This document shows positions 1 through 13,870 of a DNA stretch of 64,000 bases, piece by piece. The translations under genes were made by a program, and so were the position numbers. The DNA is from Trichobilharzia szidati. Taxonomy: Eukaryota; Platyhelminthes; Trematoda; Strigeidida; Schistosomatidae. The stretch lies in contig OX235271.1 in the NCBI GenBank assembly GCA_944472155.2, forward strand, positions 43,450,633-43,514,632. Direction: 5' to 3'. The notes below the pieces were generated by a model. It was not told the DNA's origin and ran no database searches. It worked only from the letters and a program-made list of their open reading frames with translations. The stretch's first letter is position 1. Every line of letters starts with the position of its first letter.

Positions 1-321
1 ACATTTTGACCAATCAGCATAGAGTCTATTCATAAAAAAGTTTATACAACGTCATATAATTCATAATTTTCACTGTTCACAAATAAGTCGAATTTTAGAA
101 AATATTTTTAATCACTATGACTTTTTAAAAAATATTTTAAAATTTACCCTATTCTAAATGATTGGTATCACAAGGATGTCATGTGGTTTCATGGACCTTT
201 TAACACCTATATTAAACTTAAAAGTTCAAATAATAATTCAATTTCACTCCTAAATCTCCATTTGTCATTCACAAGATTTTTTGTAAATTCAAAAGAATTT
301 GTAAAATTACATTTATTTGTT
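1..321. other. 5' flank of the stomatin-like gene
   Basis: AT-rich sequence upstream of the chosen start codon. An in-frame ATG at 181 would add 47 residues, but that stretch reads as low-complexity, non-conserved codons rich in Asn, Phe, Leu and Ser, so it is more likely 5' UTR. No TATA box, initiator or splice acceptor can be assigned with confidence. Further 5' exons beyond the window edge cannot be excluded. Confidence 0.4.
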
Positions 322-933
322 ATGGATAACTCAGACCAGGACAGTACTGAAACATTCAAACAAACCACACCACCGAAATCTAGTGAAACACAATCTACAG
401 CTAAAAATATCATGGCTCCATTATCTCACCTTTCAGGTGGGAAACATTCAAAAGAAGACCCATTAGGTCTTGTTATTGCAAAACGGAAACGAAAAGAGAT
501 GGCTGACCCATTGATTGCTGAAGCTATCCTCTCTGCATCCAAACTACCGCCACCAACAGTACCAGAAACATCAGATTTAGCAGATGTTCCAGAAGAACTG
601 TTACAAATATTAGCATTAGCCAAGGACTATGATAAAGATGATTCAGCAAATGTTGAGTTTTTTAAAAATTATTCTCTGATTCAGCCTAAAAAATCCCTTG
701 TAACTCAACTAGAACAAGTGACGGAGGCAAAACGTGATCGTCTCCGCAGAATGCTATCATTAAAGAAGTATTTTGTAACTAAAGATTTAATGGAGGATAG
801 TGAAGAAACACGTAGTTTAGTACATAACACTGTGCATACGGATGAGGATTGGTTTATGGAAAGCTTTTTACACATACTGTGCATTTTTCTCATCATTATT
901 ACTTTGCCAATATCATTGATATTTTGTCTAAAG
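322..933 (+). CDS. Stomatin/MEC-2-like protein, exon 1 (N-terminal extension and membrane hairpin)
   Basis: First visible coding exon, 204 codons. I chose the ATG at 322 because it has a purine at -3 and G at +4 and opens a hydrophilic, well-coded stretch. Residues 1-178 form a charged, Ser/Thr/Pro-rich cytosolic extension, far longer than in stomatin. Residues 182-203 are the hydrophobic hairpin that inserts into the inner leaflet; Pro196 occupies the place of the conserved hairpin proline of stomatins, and Cys187 and Cys202 are candidate palmitoylation sites. The exon ends after an AAG codon at a consensus GTAAGT donor (934-939), phase 0. The family forms oligomeric membrane scaffolds that regulate ion channels; that role here is inferred from family membership. 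Confidence 0.88.
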
Positions 934-3900
934 GTAAGTCTGGTGTCTAAAGTACTTTTATAATTATCAGTATATTTATGCAAATAAATGAAGTCGATTT
1001 ATAACTCATAAGCAGGATAATATTCGTTTATCACTTACATGAAATTCACAATGTCACATTAATTGTTAGCTGTCAATTAGCCTTAGATTATCTAAACGAA
1101 TAAATTAAAACACAGGACTTGTTCAGTTGATTTCGAAGCATCACAGTAATTCCTGTAATTGAAAATCTAAAAATTCTTTTTGCTCCAAGTAAGCTGCTCG
1201 ACCTGTAATTCAACCAAATGAATGATGTTCTCAAAATATTCTCTCATGCATGCACTATTTACATGAAACTCATGACCTTAATTTTTCTGCTTTTTGAGTC
1301 TTTAACCTCATGGAATGAAGCTTTACTTAAAAATATATTTGATTGAAATGGGAATACAATAACTTCTCAAGTTCTACAGATATACGTATATGTATAAGTT
1401 AATTAAAGCATTGATTTTATCAATATTCATAACCCCAGAAAAAGTTTTGTTGTACGTTGATATTTTCTGGGACAAGAATATCTGAATTCAGGGATTCCTC
1501 TTTTCCAAACCAATACTGTAAGATGAAATTCTCAAAGTAATACTAGAAACTTAAGATACAAAAGTGTTATGCTTCAGGGTAGGGACAGCAATGGATAGTA
1601 GGATGAATATCGATGTATAATCCGAATTATACCATATGATTATTTCTGCTCATGTTAATAACTTCATGAGGTCAAGTATCGAAATTGGTAAAGATCCCTC
1701 AAAATGGTACAGATGAGATGGGGGTAAAGCTTAGTGTGTAGAAGTTGGTGCTGCATAAACCTGTTAATGCAGGTGAAAAACGACTATTAGAGGTGTAATA
1801 GTTTGAGTAATATGACAGGGGTCAATTAAAAGAATATGACTCAATGAAACTTCAAATCTGAAGGTCTACTGTTGGCTGTGCTGGAGTATTTGTTTACCTC
1901 AAGCTAGTAAGACTGATTCCGCCTATTCATTATAGCCAAGCACTCAAATCTAACGTTTATTTCTTGTTGACATTATGGTGCATCTGTATGAGATCCATGA
2001 CATTAGAGTTGATAATCAAATCAAGATAATGTCTGCTAATGTAAAGTTTCCTTCACCTTAGATTATAGCCTCTTGCACGTGAAAAACTGAGTGACTGACT
2101 AACTAATCAGTTTAGAATTTCGCTCATGCATCATCATTCAAAATAGCATACATGAAATAAGAGAACAAAAATGTTGCAGTTATGTAACAAAGAAAGAGAA
2201 CTTTGTAAAACAGACAATAACTTAGATGAAAAGTGTTCATGACTTCAAACTGACGAAAAGTGAATCAGCCTTCACTACTGTGAAAAATGTTAGACTGTGC
2301 AATCAAATGAAAACAGCCACCAACTATCAATACTCTCCACATTCTAAACAGGCAATCTAGATCAATAATCAATGAGTTTGGGGGTGAATATTATGTGTGA
2401 ATCAGTTCATTCATAAGTCTTTCCTAGCTTGTTACTTCAGGTTACGTAATGACTTTGAACGTATAAGATCTTCCTTAGCCACCTCTGACAGACTTCTACA
2501 ATCTAAATCTCTTCGATCGACTCCTTTGTTAATAATTGTTTTGGTCCACTTAATTTGAATAGCGGAAGGGAAATACCTGTAGTCAAATTATCTTTTACCT
2601 TTATACATATATTTCACCTCAAAATCTCTGTTTCATGGTCACACAGTTGCGCAAACGTCTTCTAATCTGTAGTCAGCCCTCAGCCTAGAAAAATTTGGCA
2701 AATGCCAAATAGCCTTCTCTATCACGGCTGATATTTTGTCAGTAACGAGCTTTTGAGAATAGGTGAAACTTCCCGAACAGATAAAGTTGTGGTTAAGTTT
2801 GGTCTAATCGTTAATCCTCTTTAAACTAGGATGAGTAGCTAAAAAAGCGTAATGTATGATTTCATTTCCTGGCAATGGGAATATTTTCCGTTAAATTACA
2901 ATTTGAATCACATACTTGTGTTGGAAGAAAATATGATGAGCTTATAAATATTTGAAACGAGCATATAAAAATCGAGTACTTAGGAAATTGGACCCCTAAC
3001 AGAATTATAAAAAAGGTTACTACATTTTATTTTAATCCCAAATGAGGAGAGGTTGATACTATGAATTCCTAGTTATCCTTGTATTTCCCTGTCAAGCCAA
3101 CAACTTCATAGTTACGTTTAAGCATTAAAAACGAGCACCCCATACCAGGCACTCTGTCAACTCTCCCGCAGCGGTAAGTGTTTTCCCAACCCCCCACTGT
3201 CCGGTCTCAACCAAACCATGGACGCTTCTCAGATGGTACATTCCTGCTCCATCTCAGCGGGTCACAGCCACTCACATAATCTCAGCTATTTACACATGTC
3301 TGAAACATTTAAACTGACTCCTTATGAATAATCATCTGTCAAAGATGGACTGAGGCATATGTTGTTCAGTTGATACTTTCCCAGTGTTTTTAGTTAACAC
3401 TGTTTTGATCCCCCTATTTTAAATATTTTTATTCTTTTAAGAGCTACACACACAATAAGCATAGTGAACACGGTGCTTCACTCAACTCTATGTAATATGC
3501 CCTAAATGAAGGGTTAAAGAAACCTGTGCTTTCTAGAATAAAATAAAATCTGAAAACTAGCAATATGAATGAAGAAAGCTTGTTTAATTCATTAAATTGA
3601 CAAATCACTTGATTGTTAAACATCTCCCCTCTTTTTCTTATAACGCGCTAATTTATTGGTTGCTTGAGAAAATTGTTGTCGTCAAACTTACTGGACAACA
3701 TTCTACACTTTATAGTTAGTGAACAACTTGGTATAATTCATGTCGATTTCTGTTGAAACCTTTTATGCCATATCATCAAAAAGTGTTTTTCCAAGCAAAA
3801 TGTGTTCACTACTAAAAAATTTAATGGGAACTCACACATAAACAATTGTACTTCAGACAGTATACTTGAACACATTAATGTGACAGAAGAAACTAGTCTA

Positions 3901-4305
3901 ATAGGTATTTTAATGTTATTTTGTCAATTTCTGTTTAAGTGTTCATATTGCATTACTATGCACTACAAAATGAGACTGTTATTACTTTTAAAAAAAGTAT
4001 GTTTACTAAATTATTCTTTCAAATAAGTGTTTCACTCAGACACCTTTTTCCTGAATGGATTTCAGTTAACATACTGAATTAATATATTGTAAGACTTAGT
4101 ATTTAATTCAACTATTATTTTGCTTCCTAATTTATATTTCTAATCGTATAAAGGAATTGTAATCAAGTCATATAACTAACCGTGCTCTTAATATCAGGCG
4201 CAACAATTTTCCAAAAGCAATCCAAGACATTCGTGATCAAATTTAGTCAAGGTTTTCGATAGCCCACCTTAAAGAAGAAAGAATTGTCACTTATTATTAC
4301 CGTTA

Positions 4306-4800
4306 TTTCCTTGGGATTCAGGTAGAACATAAGGTTTCAACAGAACATCTCCATATTTTGTCTTGCTGTCTTCGGTCCTCTTTAGCTGGCTCAACGACTG
4401 TCTGTAGGCCCTCATCTCCTGCTTACACTACCTCCACCATGTCACCCTCAGACACACGCCTAACTCGTCGCCTCTCATTAAGGTTTAGGTCAAGAGATGG
4501 CTTAATGCGTGACGTTAACAAACGGTCTCTTCAGTGTGTCTTCGATCCATCCATTTTCCTTTTTCTCCGACATATTTATTGAGCAATCGGTTCTTCATTC
4601 GTTCGTTCCCTGTTGCTAATTCTTTCCAGCCTACCATCTGACTTTCGGAACAGAGCAAGTAAAGGCAGCTGTTGATAAAAACCTTCAGTAGCCTGTTGGA
4701 AAAGCTCTCTGTGACTGACTGATCAAGTTTCTGACCCATGTGGAAGAACTGACTGACTTGACATTGGTGCTGAAAATCCGAATTTCGTTCTTTTTATACT
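4306..4800 (-). mobile_element. RTE-clade LINE remnant, 3' end (SR2/Perere-3-like)
   Basis: Minus-strand remnant of the C-terminal part of an RTE-type LINE ORF followed by its 3' end. The broken minus frame around 4515-4739 aligns by eye with the family's post-RT tail: a rootlet ending in TFINSCL-like residues, then a KELAT segment, then a segment rich in Lys and Trp. The lower-coordinate edge begins with a TTATTATTA tract followed by a conserved CCTTGGG-like box, equivalent to a (TAA)n 3' tail on the minus strand, as expected for the RTE clade. Several frameshifts and stops; not functional. It lies inside intron 1. Confidence 0.7.
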
Positions 4801-7254
4801 GAGTGCAGCAGATATCCAAAATGACTTTAGATTTTAATGCAGAAAGAATTTTCTTAACCAGGATTAATTAGAATTCAGAAATATTAAGGTTTTCACTAAA
4901 TTCAATGTTTTTCGTAAACACAGAATACGCCAAATGGAAGAATAGTGTAATCTTTTAGGAAAATGCCTGATGCAAAATTATACGTGTTATCTGTATATCT
5001 ATTATAAAGTCATAAAGAAAAGAGTTAACGATCGTCTACATATTTGCAAAGCAATAAGCAAATACTGACCTATAGTTTTATAGAATAACTGGCACAGTTT
5101 CAAAGTATACTGCGAAACCACTAAACAGGAAATAGATTCCCATTTGTTTATTTAGTGATGAAACATTTGTAAACATATTTATGGCTGTAGGAAACTACTG
5201 CATTATTTAATGCTTCAGTTGTAAACTGTTGTTGAAGAAAATTAGGAATAAAGTCACCTGTCCTTCATAGCAAGTTTATTTTAATTCCTGTTTAATATAA
5301 CAAACCATATTTAAGAGTGTAACCAGAGGGTTTTAACAGCAAACATGCTCAATAATTAGTAGGAATGAAATTGTGTTTTTTTTATTCTTGCTCACCGATA
5401 TTGTTTTTCAAAGTAGTATAAAATCTAAAATAAAAAAAGTTTTGAGTGATTTCGATTAAATTCCTTTCATACATCTTTAGAGATGATGTCATGATTAAGT
5501 CAGCTTTAAGAATACTCTAAGAAAGTTGTTGGGTAGAAAGACAGAGGAAGCTGTTTAGCTAAACCATCCAACCTAGATATCATCAGAAACATTCCCGTGG
5601 GTTACAAACCACTTTTCATACTTTCAAAATCCTTATAATAACAGGGTTACATATTTCTTACGGAATAGAAAACTAATATAAATGATGAAACCTTTTGTGC
5701 TGTGTCAGATGATTTTAGTATTAGGGCATTCATTTATTTGAAATTACTTGGAATATGAAAAAAGTGATTCACATTAGTTCCTTCATTTTATATAGAGAAC
5801 AAGGGAATAACAGATTGAAAATCATGTGATTGTGTTGTCCCTATTTATAAGGATTGTAGAAAAAACAAAAATCAGTTGTGGAGAAGATTATTCAGCTCGA
5901 ATTGAATGACGTCATAGATTCAAAAACCAACACGTGACGCCAGAAGCTGTCATTAGGGCACGTGAGGTGTCTTTAAACCAACCAACCTCTTAATACTGTT
6001 GTAGACAGACACTTGAATTGATGCAAGAATTTGGTAAATTTCATCCTGTAGAACTCTGACCATCCTATTTACTCAAAACTCTCTCATTGATTCATATTAG
6101 GTAGGACTAATATGCTCGGATGTCTGAGTATAAATGCTCTACGATACCTTTATTTGGCACACGTTTTATGCAATGAGAAGAGTGCAAGGCATGTAACTAC
6201 TAATGGCTATTTTTAAAATTCTTTCCTCCATAAATATATTACTGCTACTATTTCCGCTAAAATTTTAATTTCACATCTATATTCTTATTGACATTATGAT
6301 CACTGTGTTTGTCTTGTTAATCATTTCCCTCAGTAGTATGCGATGTGAAGAGCAAATTAGACATAAGATTATCATATATTTGCTGAAAATTCCACATTAT
6401 CTCAAAACTACTGTTCGGAATAAAGTCATTATTATCTTTGTTAGAAATCGAACTTCCAGAAGCTTGAAATAAAATCGTAATCTTGTAGACATTGTGGTTT
6501 ATTTGATTCATTACAATCCAATGAACAGACTGTACAATATGTCATAAAAATGTGTTAAAAAATATTAAGTTCTCATTTTATTTTTTTACATAAATGTTAC
6601 CCATTATCTATCTGAAGTTAGCTAAGAATAATTGAAAAAGTTTGCATATTAACTTCGATATACCTTAATAACAATAATAATAACAACAACACCAACAATT
6701 AAGAGTTAATCTCAATAAATTTATGCTAAACTTGGCAGGTAAATTATGCATTGTTTTTTTCATAAGAATGAATAGACACAGATGACAATGAGTTTATCCC
6801 TACTTTCTAGTATACCATATTGCCGTTACATGGAACAATAAGATTTCTGAATTTCGTGGCTGAATCAATCCATGCATACTATTATCCAATGTATGTTTAT
6901 TCATGCATAAATATATGTAGATTTTATCCCTGACTTTATTCTCCTGATTTCACAATGATGTGATGAAATGTCATTATCTTCGAAGGATGCATTTCCATTC
7001 ATACAGAATTATAAGTCACTGACTTTAATTATGCAACATTTCTTTTTTCCGTTAATTCATGTTCACTCACTATGTTAGGCTGCAGGTGAAATAAATGAAA
7101 CTCAGTGCGTAAAATGCGTCCATCACAAACTAACACAAGCACTAAAAAGATTTGCCAACCGATTGAAAAAGTAGTTACTTTTAAAAAGAATGTTGAGCAT
7201 GATTAGGTTGTCTACTTGTATTATTTAATAAAAAAACACATTCCTTTGCATTCG

Positions 7255-7455
7255 GAATCGAACATAGGGCTTCAGACCTTGAGCTCTGACGTTCCAATAG
7301 CAGTAGTGTTTATTTTCTTACGGGATGGGGTTGCTAAACCCACACCCCATCTTCCTTCTCTGCCAGACTTACTACTGGCTAGGTGAGGTTAAGGAGTCCA
7401 TCGGCCGGAGATCGAACCCCGGACTATATGTGTAGTTGGCGTGTATTCAACAAAC
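7255..7455. repeat. Dispersed repeat with tRNA-like box B, copy 1
   Basis: Shares an ordered set of blocks with 53690-53900: a GGCTTCAGACCTTGA-like block, a GGGTTGCTAAACCC-like block and a CCTTCCTTCTCTGCC-like block. On the minus strand it ends in a box-B-like GGGGTTCGATCTCC, followed by sequence resembling a tRNA acceptor side. Probably a SINE-type or LINE-tail repeat. No coding potential. Confidence 0.5.
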
Positions 7456-7684
7456 GAGCCAGCGATGAACAACATTGTCTAAATGGGTAAATGAATATTT
7501 AACAAATAAGAATATTTTGTTCATCTGTTCAATCAGCAAAATCGCCAGAGCTTATTAAAAGTATTTAACACCAGTCGAGACATAAAACACAACTGAGAAT
7601 ATAAAATCATTCTTCACATGAAGGGAATTACTACAGACTCTACATTCATTATGCAGTTAGCAATTTCTGAATGGCATCTACTGT

Positions 7685-8240
7685 AGGCCGTATTATTATA
7701 TTTATTTTCTTGGGTTCCAAGTGTATCATAGGACCACAACAACACATCTCCACTTTAATCTATTTTCTGCTATCCTCTTCAGCTGCGTCCACCGTTTCGC
7801 ATAATTTCTCATCTCCTCCACTTACGATCTTCATCATATCACCACCAAATGACTCACTCGTTATTTTCCACTGGGATTCTACTTAAGCGATGACCTGCAT
7901 TGCGCGAGATGCCATTTGGTGACCTTCTCAGTGTGTGCCCAACTCATCTGCATTTTCTCCTAAATATTTGTTGAACGATAAGTTCTTGGTTGGTTTGTTC
8001 CAATGCAGGGTTTCTTGTACGTAATTCTTTCTGGCTTGCCATTTGATCTTCAGTATGGATCCTGAGTTGGCAGCTGTTGACAAAAGCCTGTAACTTGTTG
8101 TAAATCCTTTTCATTACGCGCAATACAAGCTTCTGATAAATCAAGTAAAAAAACTTAATGGTATAACTCTTATGTATAAAGTAGTGTGGTAAAGTATAAT
8201 TCGATAATAGAAGCATTCTGTCCGGCAACCTGAAACATTG
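7685..8240 (-). mobile_element. RTE-clade LINE remnant, 3' end
   Basis: Minus-strand C-terminal remnant of the same RTE family as 4306-4800. The frame at 7944-8228 carries the recognisable series ending the family's ORF (NKLQAFVNSC, then ELRTRN, then QTNQEL and QQIFRRK). A TATTATTAT tract at the low-coordinate edge matches the expected (TAA)n tail. Frames are interrupted and the 5' part is missing, as is usual for 5'-truncated LINE insertions. Confidence 0.72.
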
Positions 8241-11200
8241 TTCTTTATGTAAAGAAGAAGTTTTGGAGAACGGTTTATCGAGACATTCGTGAAAACGGTC
8301 GCATTTTCATTTAGCTTAATTGTTTCCGTCCGTTGATTTTATTGAGAAGAATCTTTTCTACATATTTAGTAGTAGTGTTGTACCATTCCTGTATTGCAGG
8401 TTTGCTATGGCTTCAGTACAAATTCTTTATCTGCGTTCAGAACGTCATCAGTTTATTTATACTACCGTTTCATTATTGATTATATGAAATAAACCTATTC
8501 CACTATAGAAGCAACGATTGTGTAATAGTGCAAAGTGCAGTCACATCTAACGTCCCCAGACAGAACCAATAAATGGAGTTAAACAATCACTATCTGTTTA
8601 AAAAAACGGAACTGAATACAGTTGGAAGATGAAACAGCTCATGCTTCAACTTACAGTTTTTCTTCAACTGCTAACAACTTATATATGACACAAGTCTTTT
8701 CAAATATAAATCTATAATATATTCCTTAGCATAGTAGGAAAAAAGAGGCATGAATACAAGAAAATAAGTAATTAAAAAACCAGAGCTTATTCATAATACG
8801 ATGGAAAGCTAGAGGGAAGACGACAAGAACGGAAACAAATATCAAATGAAAGTAAAAGTATTACGTAAGCAAATAACTAACTAAGCCGGAAGAATGGTTA
8901 TAAGTTCATCGCAGAGAGCGAAAGTTACAATTACATAGAGGTTGTGATGCAACAAAAAACAGGAACAAAGAGTCGACTTCCGATTGCCAGGGTAATGCAA
9001 AATCAGTCACATTAGCTTCCTTTATACTGAGTAAAAATTATGCGTGAACAATAGATTTAAAATTTTAGAAGAATTACATTCATCAAGAACTTGTTTAAGA
9101 AGTTTGAAAGGAGAAATATCGCCTCTACATAGTGGGCTGAATTTTCATAAGCAAATATAGACGCGTATGTATAACGTAACCTATAAGGAATCGGTACTCC
9201 AAAGTACTCTGTCTAAAAATTTACACAATGGACTATTTTGGTTCATTCATTCTAAACGCACTCACATTTCCAGTTAAAATAAATGGCAGTATTCCATAAG
9301 TAACTTTATGACCTTTTCTGCTTACCAGTTTTGGAGGGATTTTAGGAGCAGACGTTTGACTTCTGAATCGTCTACAGTAAAACTATCTAAATAATACGAA
9401 GACGCGTTTATCCCAGCAAAACAAATACTCTATGCGTATAACCTTACAGGTAGCATATTTCATTTTTATTATTTCACAACTTTTATAATTCTACGACTTA
9501 TTATCTTAAAATGCACAGAAGCTATACAACTTTTTGACCATTATTTTAAGTCTTAAGTCTTTTCAATGCAAAAAGCTATTTTTCTGTGTTAATAGGACTA
9601 ATATATCTCAATTAGACAAAACGTTTTCATTTTTCATTGATAATAATGTAACATCATATTGGCGACATTATTTTCACCCACACAGTCACATGGCACTAAT
9701 ATTTAACGGCATAATTGCAATTTCACTGAAGTGGACAGACAAGATGAGTATCTGGTGACTGAACATTTTAATATTTAAGTGCGTTGTCACGTGGAATTTA
9801 GTGTCACTATTCCCGAATAAGGAAGTATTAGGTGAATTCACATCCTTTGGAATAATTCAGTGCACATCTTTAATTAATTAAAATTTTGAGCGTGGTTATG
9901 CCTTTCCAGCCTGATGTATCTGTATTATAAATATAGACTACCTCCGCCTATTACTCACTGTCTTCATTGTGGATGTCCTGAAGTTTTGAAAGGAAGTTGC
10001 AGTCAGCTAGATGTTGAGCGAATGTTCATACAGTCACGGGCTACTGAAAGTTATATATCGTCAGTCCACCAAGAGAAATAATTTCATTGGATTAACGCCC
10101 TATTTTTCAATAGTAAAAATACTTGGTTCGTAACTAGAATTTCGTTGGTTTGATCCCTGTTATTGTTCTTATTTTACAGTGCAGAATAACTAAAACTCGA
10201 AAAAATTAGCTGTCAAGTGTCTTTTAGTATTTAACGACCTTCTAAGTGAATACAGTATGTGACAAATCCTACAGTGAAATTATCCTGATCTCCAGAAGGA
10301 TAAAATTCAGATATTAACAAATTCGTTGAATCAACGTTTTTTAAAACTGATGATGATAATAATAATAATAAAATCCGAAATGAAATTTCGCAGAGTATAC
10401 AGTACAATCACACGTGAGATCTTTACCTTTCATCAATGATTTGTAACTGAGACGTGAGCACCGAAAAAGTAAATGGTTACCTTTAGCCGTGCATCACTGG
10501 TCACTTCCACGAAACTTTAAAATTTAACTCCTTGAATAATCATATAAAATCGTCTAGGTAACCTAAGGCGAGTTTAAGTTACTGAAAATAGATAGTGACG
10601 AGGAAAAAGTTCCTCCTTATGTATAAAAGTTTTTGTGGAAACACATTTCCAAGCTATCAGAGTCGACATCAGTGATTACGCGAAAATTAGATTGTATATG
10701 TTTGCAGTATCTTACTCTCTATGACACAAAGATAATTTATAGTAGTTCTATTAGTACAAAATAAAAAACTGTTTACAGATAACAGAGTATACTGGAAATA
10801 ATAATAATGTTAACAGTGGCTTTATTTCAAACTGTAGAATTCTCAGCATGTAGTAGAGTATTGCACCTCATATTTTCTTCACATCATGTACTAGGCAGGA
10901 AACTAAATACATAATTTTTCAAAATTTACAGTAATAATAATGCCAGTTATACATAAATCTAAGAGTAATTTATAAATTAATAGGAATTGTGACAACGACA
11001 TATTAGTGAATGATGGGTTAAAGAATCGTTCATATACTGTCTAGCATTAAGTTATTTATTTCAAGCCTAACGCCTATTCCATCACATTAAATGTGTACCA
11101 TATGTATTTGTATATTTGAGTTTTCATATTAAGTCAGGCGAGTATATTCCTATATAATTGTCTCAAGCCCTACTCTGGAGGATGGAATAGGGAAGTTGTG

Positions 11201-11570
11201 AATAAAGTGGTTGCTCATGGTCCGACCACATGAGACTATCAATTTTTTCATGACTCCAAATGTTCGTCAACAACAGAATCAATGATTCGGCTTAGAGGCA
11301 CACCACTCACACTATCAACAGCTCTTGTTGTCCTTCCGAATGTAACAAAGATTATTTGAATAATCCATGAAAGACTGAAGGGTAGCAGTCGAAGATAGTC
11401 AAATCTATAAACACTTCAGAAAGTAGAACCAAATATCTAGTGGTCAAATACAAAGGCTTAGTTATTCGGTCTTCTAAAATGGTGAATATCAATGAAATCG
11501 AGCGGTTTTCTCATGAAAAGATTGGTGCATATTTGCCGTATTAAAGCCTTAACGGAGCGTTACTATTTGC

Positions 11571-11725
11571 AGTTCCATATTAGTTTGTTTATTAAATATA
11601 TCGCACAGTGAAACAGTATTATTCGCTGGATAATAATAATAATAAATAATACTGTTTCACTGTGTGATACGTCTAAACAGCAAACTAATATGGAATTAAT
11701 TACTACCACAGTGCCCAAGTTTTAC
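11571..11725. repeat. Inverted repeat of PLE-like termini around an AAT microsatellite
   Basis: Arms at about 11571-11623 and 11645-11697 are near-complementary (about 53 nt, few mismatches) around a short AAT-rich spacer. The right arm continues into CCACAGTGCCCAAGTTTTA (11706-11724), a motif also found, reversed, at 59449-59467 at the end of the PLE there and, in a diverged form, near 44448. The hairpin therefore looks like two PLE 3' ends in inverted arrangement. Confidence 0.65.
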
Positions 11726-12339
11726 ACGTATATTATTATTTGTATCTAAGAAACATTGACCTTTGTTCATAAATACAGTATTTAAATATTTAGAATAAAC
11801 ACTCTGAAATGATGAGACTGTTTAGCTTATAAACGGAAAGAATTAGGAACCAATGATACCAAAAGATAAAAGAGCGATCCTACTTTACTCCGAATCACTT
11901 CAGAAATATGCCAACATCACCTCATTGGAAACTAGGTTGAGAACCAACACGTGATGTGCTAATCTCAAATCCTAGAGTCCTCGAGTTCTTATTTCACTCA
12001 AGTTATTGGGTGCCTGCATAATGCTTTGAAATTTCGATAGTCCTTATAAGTTTTCAGCATTCCTCTGCCTTTCCTATGGTTAGGAACAAATCAGTATTAA
12101 GAGAGTACTGTAATTGTTTACTTGAAACGCTTCTTCATGATAGAAGTATGGAGGTTATGTGATGCTCCATGACTTCAACGTAGCATCACGAGTTGTGATT
12201 ACACCCTGAGACTAACTTGACGAATAAAAACCGAAAATCCTCATACACATACTGCTTTACAAACCTATCGGATTACAGGATGTAAAGCCCTGCACTGTCT
12301 ACTTTGTTAAACAACATGGTCTCACAAATAATGCGTCAT

Positions 12340-12625
12340 AAAGATGTCTGAAACTCTTCTCACCGGGGCTTAAACTCAGGACTTTCTGGTTACAAGGCGA
12401 GCTCGTAGACCATTAAGCCATTGAGATCCCATCGGATGGCTCATGAATTCTAACTTCTGCCAATTCATTACATAGCGCGGCCAATTAACAATGACTTCTT
12501 CGATGAGTTACTGCTGGAGAGTCCCAAACTAGGACGAGACAACTGTCCATTAGTCCCTGAAAGTTCTCAAATGGTTCTCTAAATGACATAAGCTCATGAT
12601 GAAATACTCCAACTAATCAAACAAA
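12340..12625. mobile_element. Hammerhead-bearing SINE copy, inverted arrangement
   Basis: The left half reads on the minus strand as a tRNA-like head (box-A-like block near 12410, a TTGTAACC anticodon-loop-like block, box-B-like GAGTTTAAGCCCC). The right half carries, on the + strand, a decayed hammerhead core: CTGGAGA at 12514-12520, a 4-bp stem II (GTCC at 12521-12524 with GGAC at 12532-12535), GAGA where GAAA is expected, then GTC at 12545-12547. The right edge ends in a CATGATGAAATACTCC block shared with 61960-61976. Core changes make it very likely catalytically dead. Confidence 0.6.
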
Positions 12626-13529
12626 AAATCCCTACAAAATCAATATTTGAAATGCTTTTACCAAGTTAACGAACTCCAAGGTTTTATAAATTTGCTTTGC
12701 AAAGTTATTGCTTTAATTTATCTGTCAAAGATTCAGGTAAACAACTTATCTCTAGAACTACATGCTTTTATCTAGTCTTTTTGATGTTACCCTTCAGATG
12801 TAATTTTTTTCTCCAATGATTAGTAATAATTAGTCGACGAAAAAGTGATGAAAAGAAATGATATTCCAGTGGCAATGCATGACATTTTTGTTAGGCATTA
12901 TTGAGCTTATGGAAAAGAATATCTCCGTTGGCATTAAAATCTGAATTTCAGTTTGCTCGTTTTTCAATGCTTAAAAATGAGTTGTATCCATTAGTTTAAG
13001 TGTAGTAGTGTAGTACTGTTCTCTTGTAAACAACATAACATATATATGTTTATAATTATGATTATATTGAAGATAACTGATGTACATCAGAAGTTGGATG
13101 GCAAGACGTTTTTGTGTTAATTACACTGGAGGGAAAGGAACTTAGTGTTCAGCTGGGAAAAAGTATTGAAAATTGAAATACACAGAAAATGTAACTCCAC
13201 TGTATGATAAATTATATAGTGAAAGAGATATGATCATCTGAAGAAAAATCTTTCATTCACCACCAAACTAATGATTTTCTGAAAAACCTCTCATGTGAAT
13301 ACCTCTCAGTTAAGAAAAAATAAAATCTAATCTTATCATTGTATAAAAGTAGAAAATATCATTCTCAGATGCAAAGTGAGATCAAATGTCTTCTTATACG
13401 CCCATAAAATAAAAAAGCCAGCCAATACTTTTATCGCTTAAGAGAATTTCTGAATAAATTGATCTAGTTATTTGATTCTAAGACGATAGATATATTTTTT
13501 CAAGTTTGACTAAGGATTGATATCATTTA

Positions 13530-13870
13530 GAGAACAACTGAAAACCAGGGAGTACTGAAAAGTCATTGCCTCCTAGTTTGGGACTCACCTGCAGTATGCA
13601 TCCACCGGATTGACTGGTTGTTGCGCTAAGATCACGAACTAGTAGAAGCTAGAATTCATGAGCTGGTTATTGAGTCAGTTGTCAGTGGCTGAATGGTCTA
13701 CGAGCTCCCCTTGTAAATGAAAGGTCATGTGTTCGAAACCTGATGAGTGCTTACTGCAGATGAGTCCCGAAATAGCACGAAATGGCTGTCCTGTACCACC
13801 TGGTTTTCAATGGTTCTCTAACCGATATCAATCCGTGGTCAAACTTGTAAAACAGATCGAATCTCCACAA
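13530..13870. mobile_element. Foldback-type hammerhead SINE copy
   Basis: The two ends are inverted versions of each other: a GAGAACAACTGAAAACCAGG block near 13532 opposes the CCTGGTTTTCAATGGTTCTC block near 13800. The centre has a tRNA-like head with a GTGGCTGAATGGTCTACGAG box A (13686-13705) and a GTGTTCGAAACC box B (13730-13741). The + strand hammerhead core is at 13757-13790: CAGATGA (U4 changed to A), GAAA at 13779-13782 and cleavage-site triplet GTC at 13788-13790. Probably inactive. Confidence 0.62.

Noticed and set aside
181..321. Upstream in-frame ATG at 181 as the stomatin start
   Set aside because: The added 47 residues look like translated UTR, and the ATG at 322 has better context and starts well-coded sequence.
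3802..4026. 74-codon frame with hydrophobic segments
   Set aside because: Composition follows the AT-rich background and there is no family motif or supporting context.
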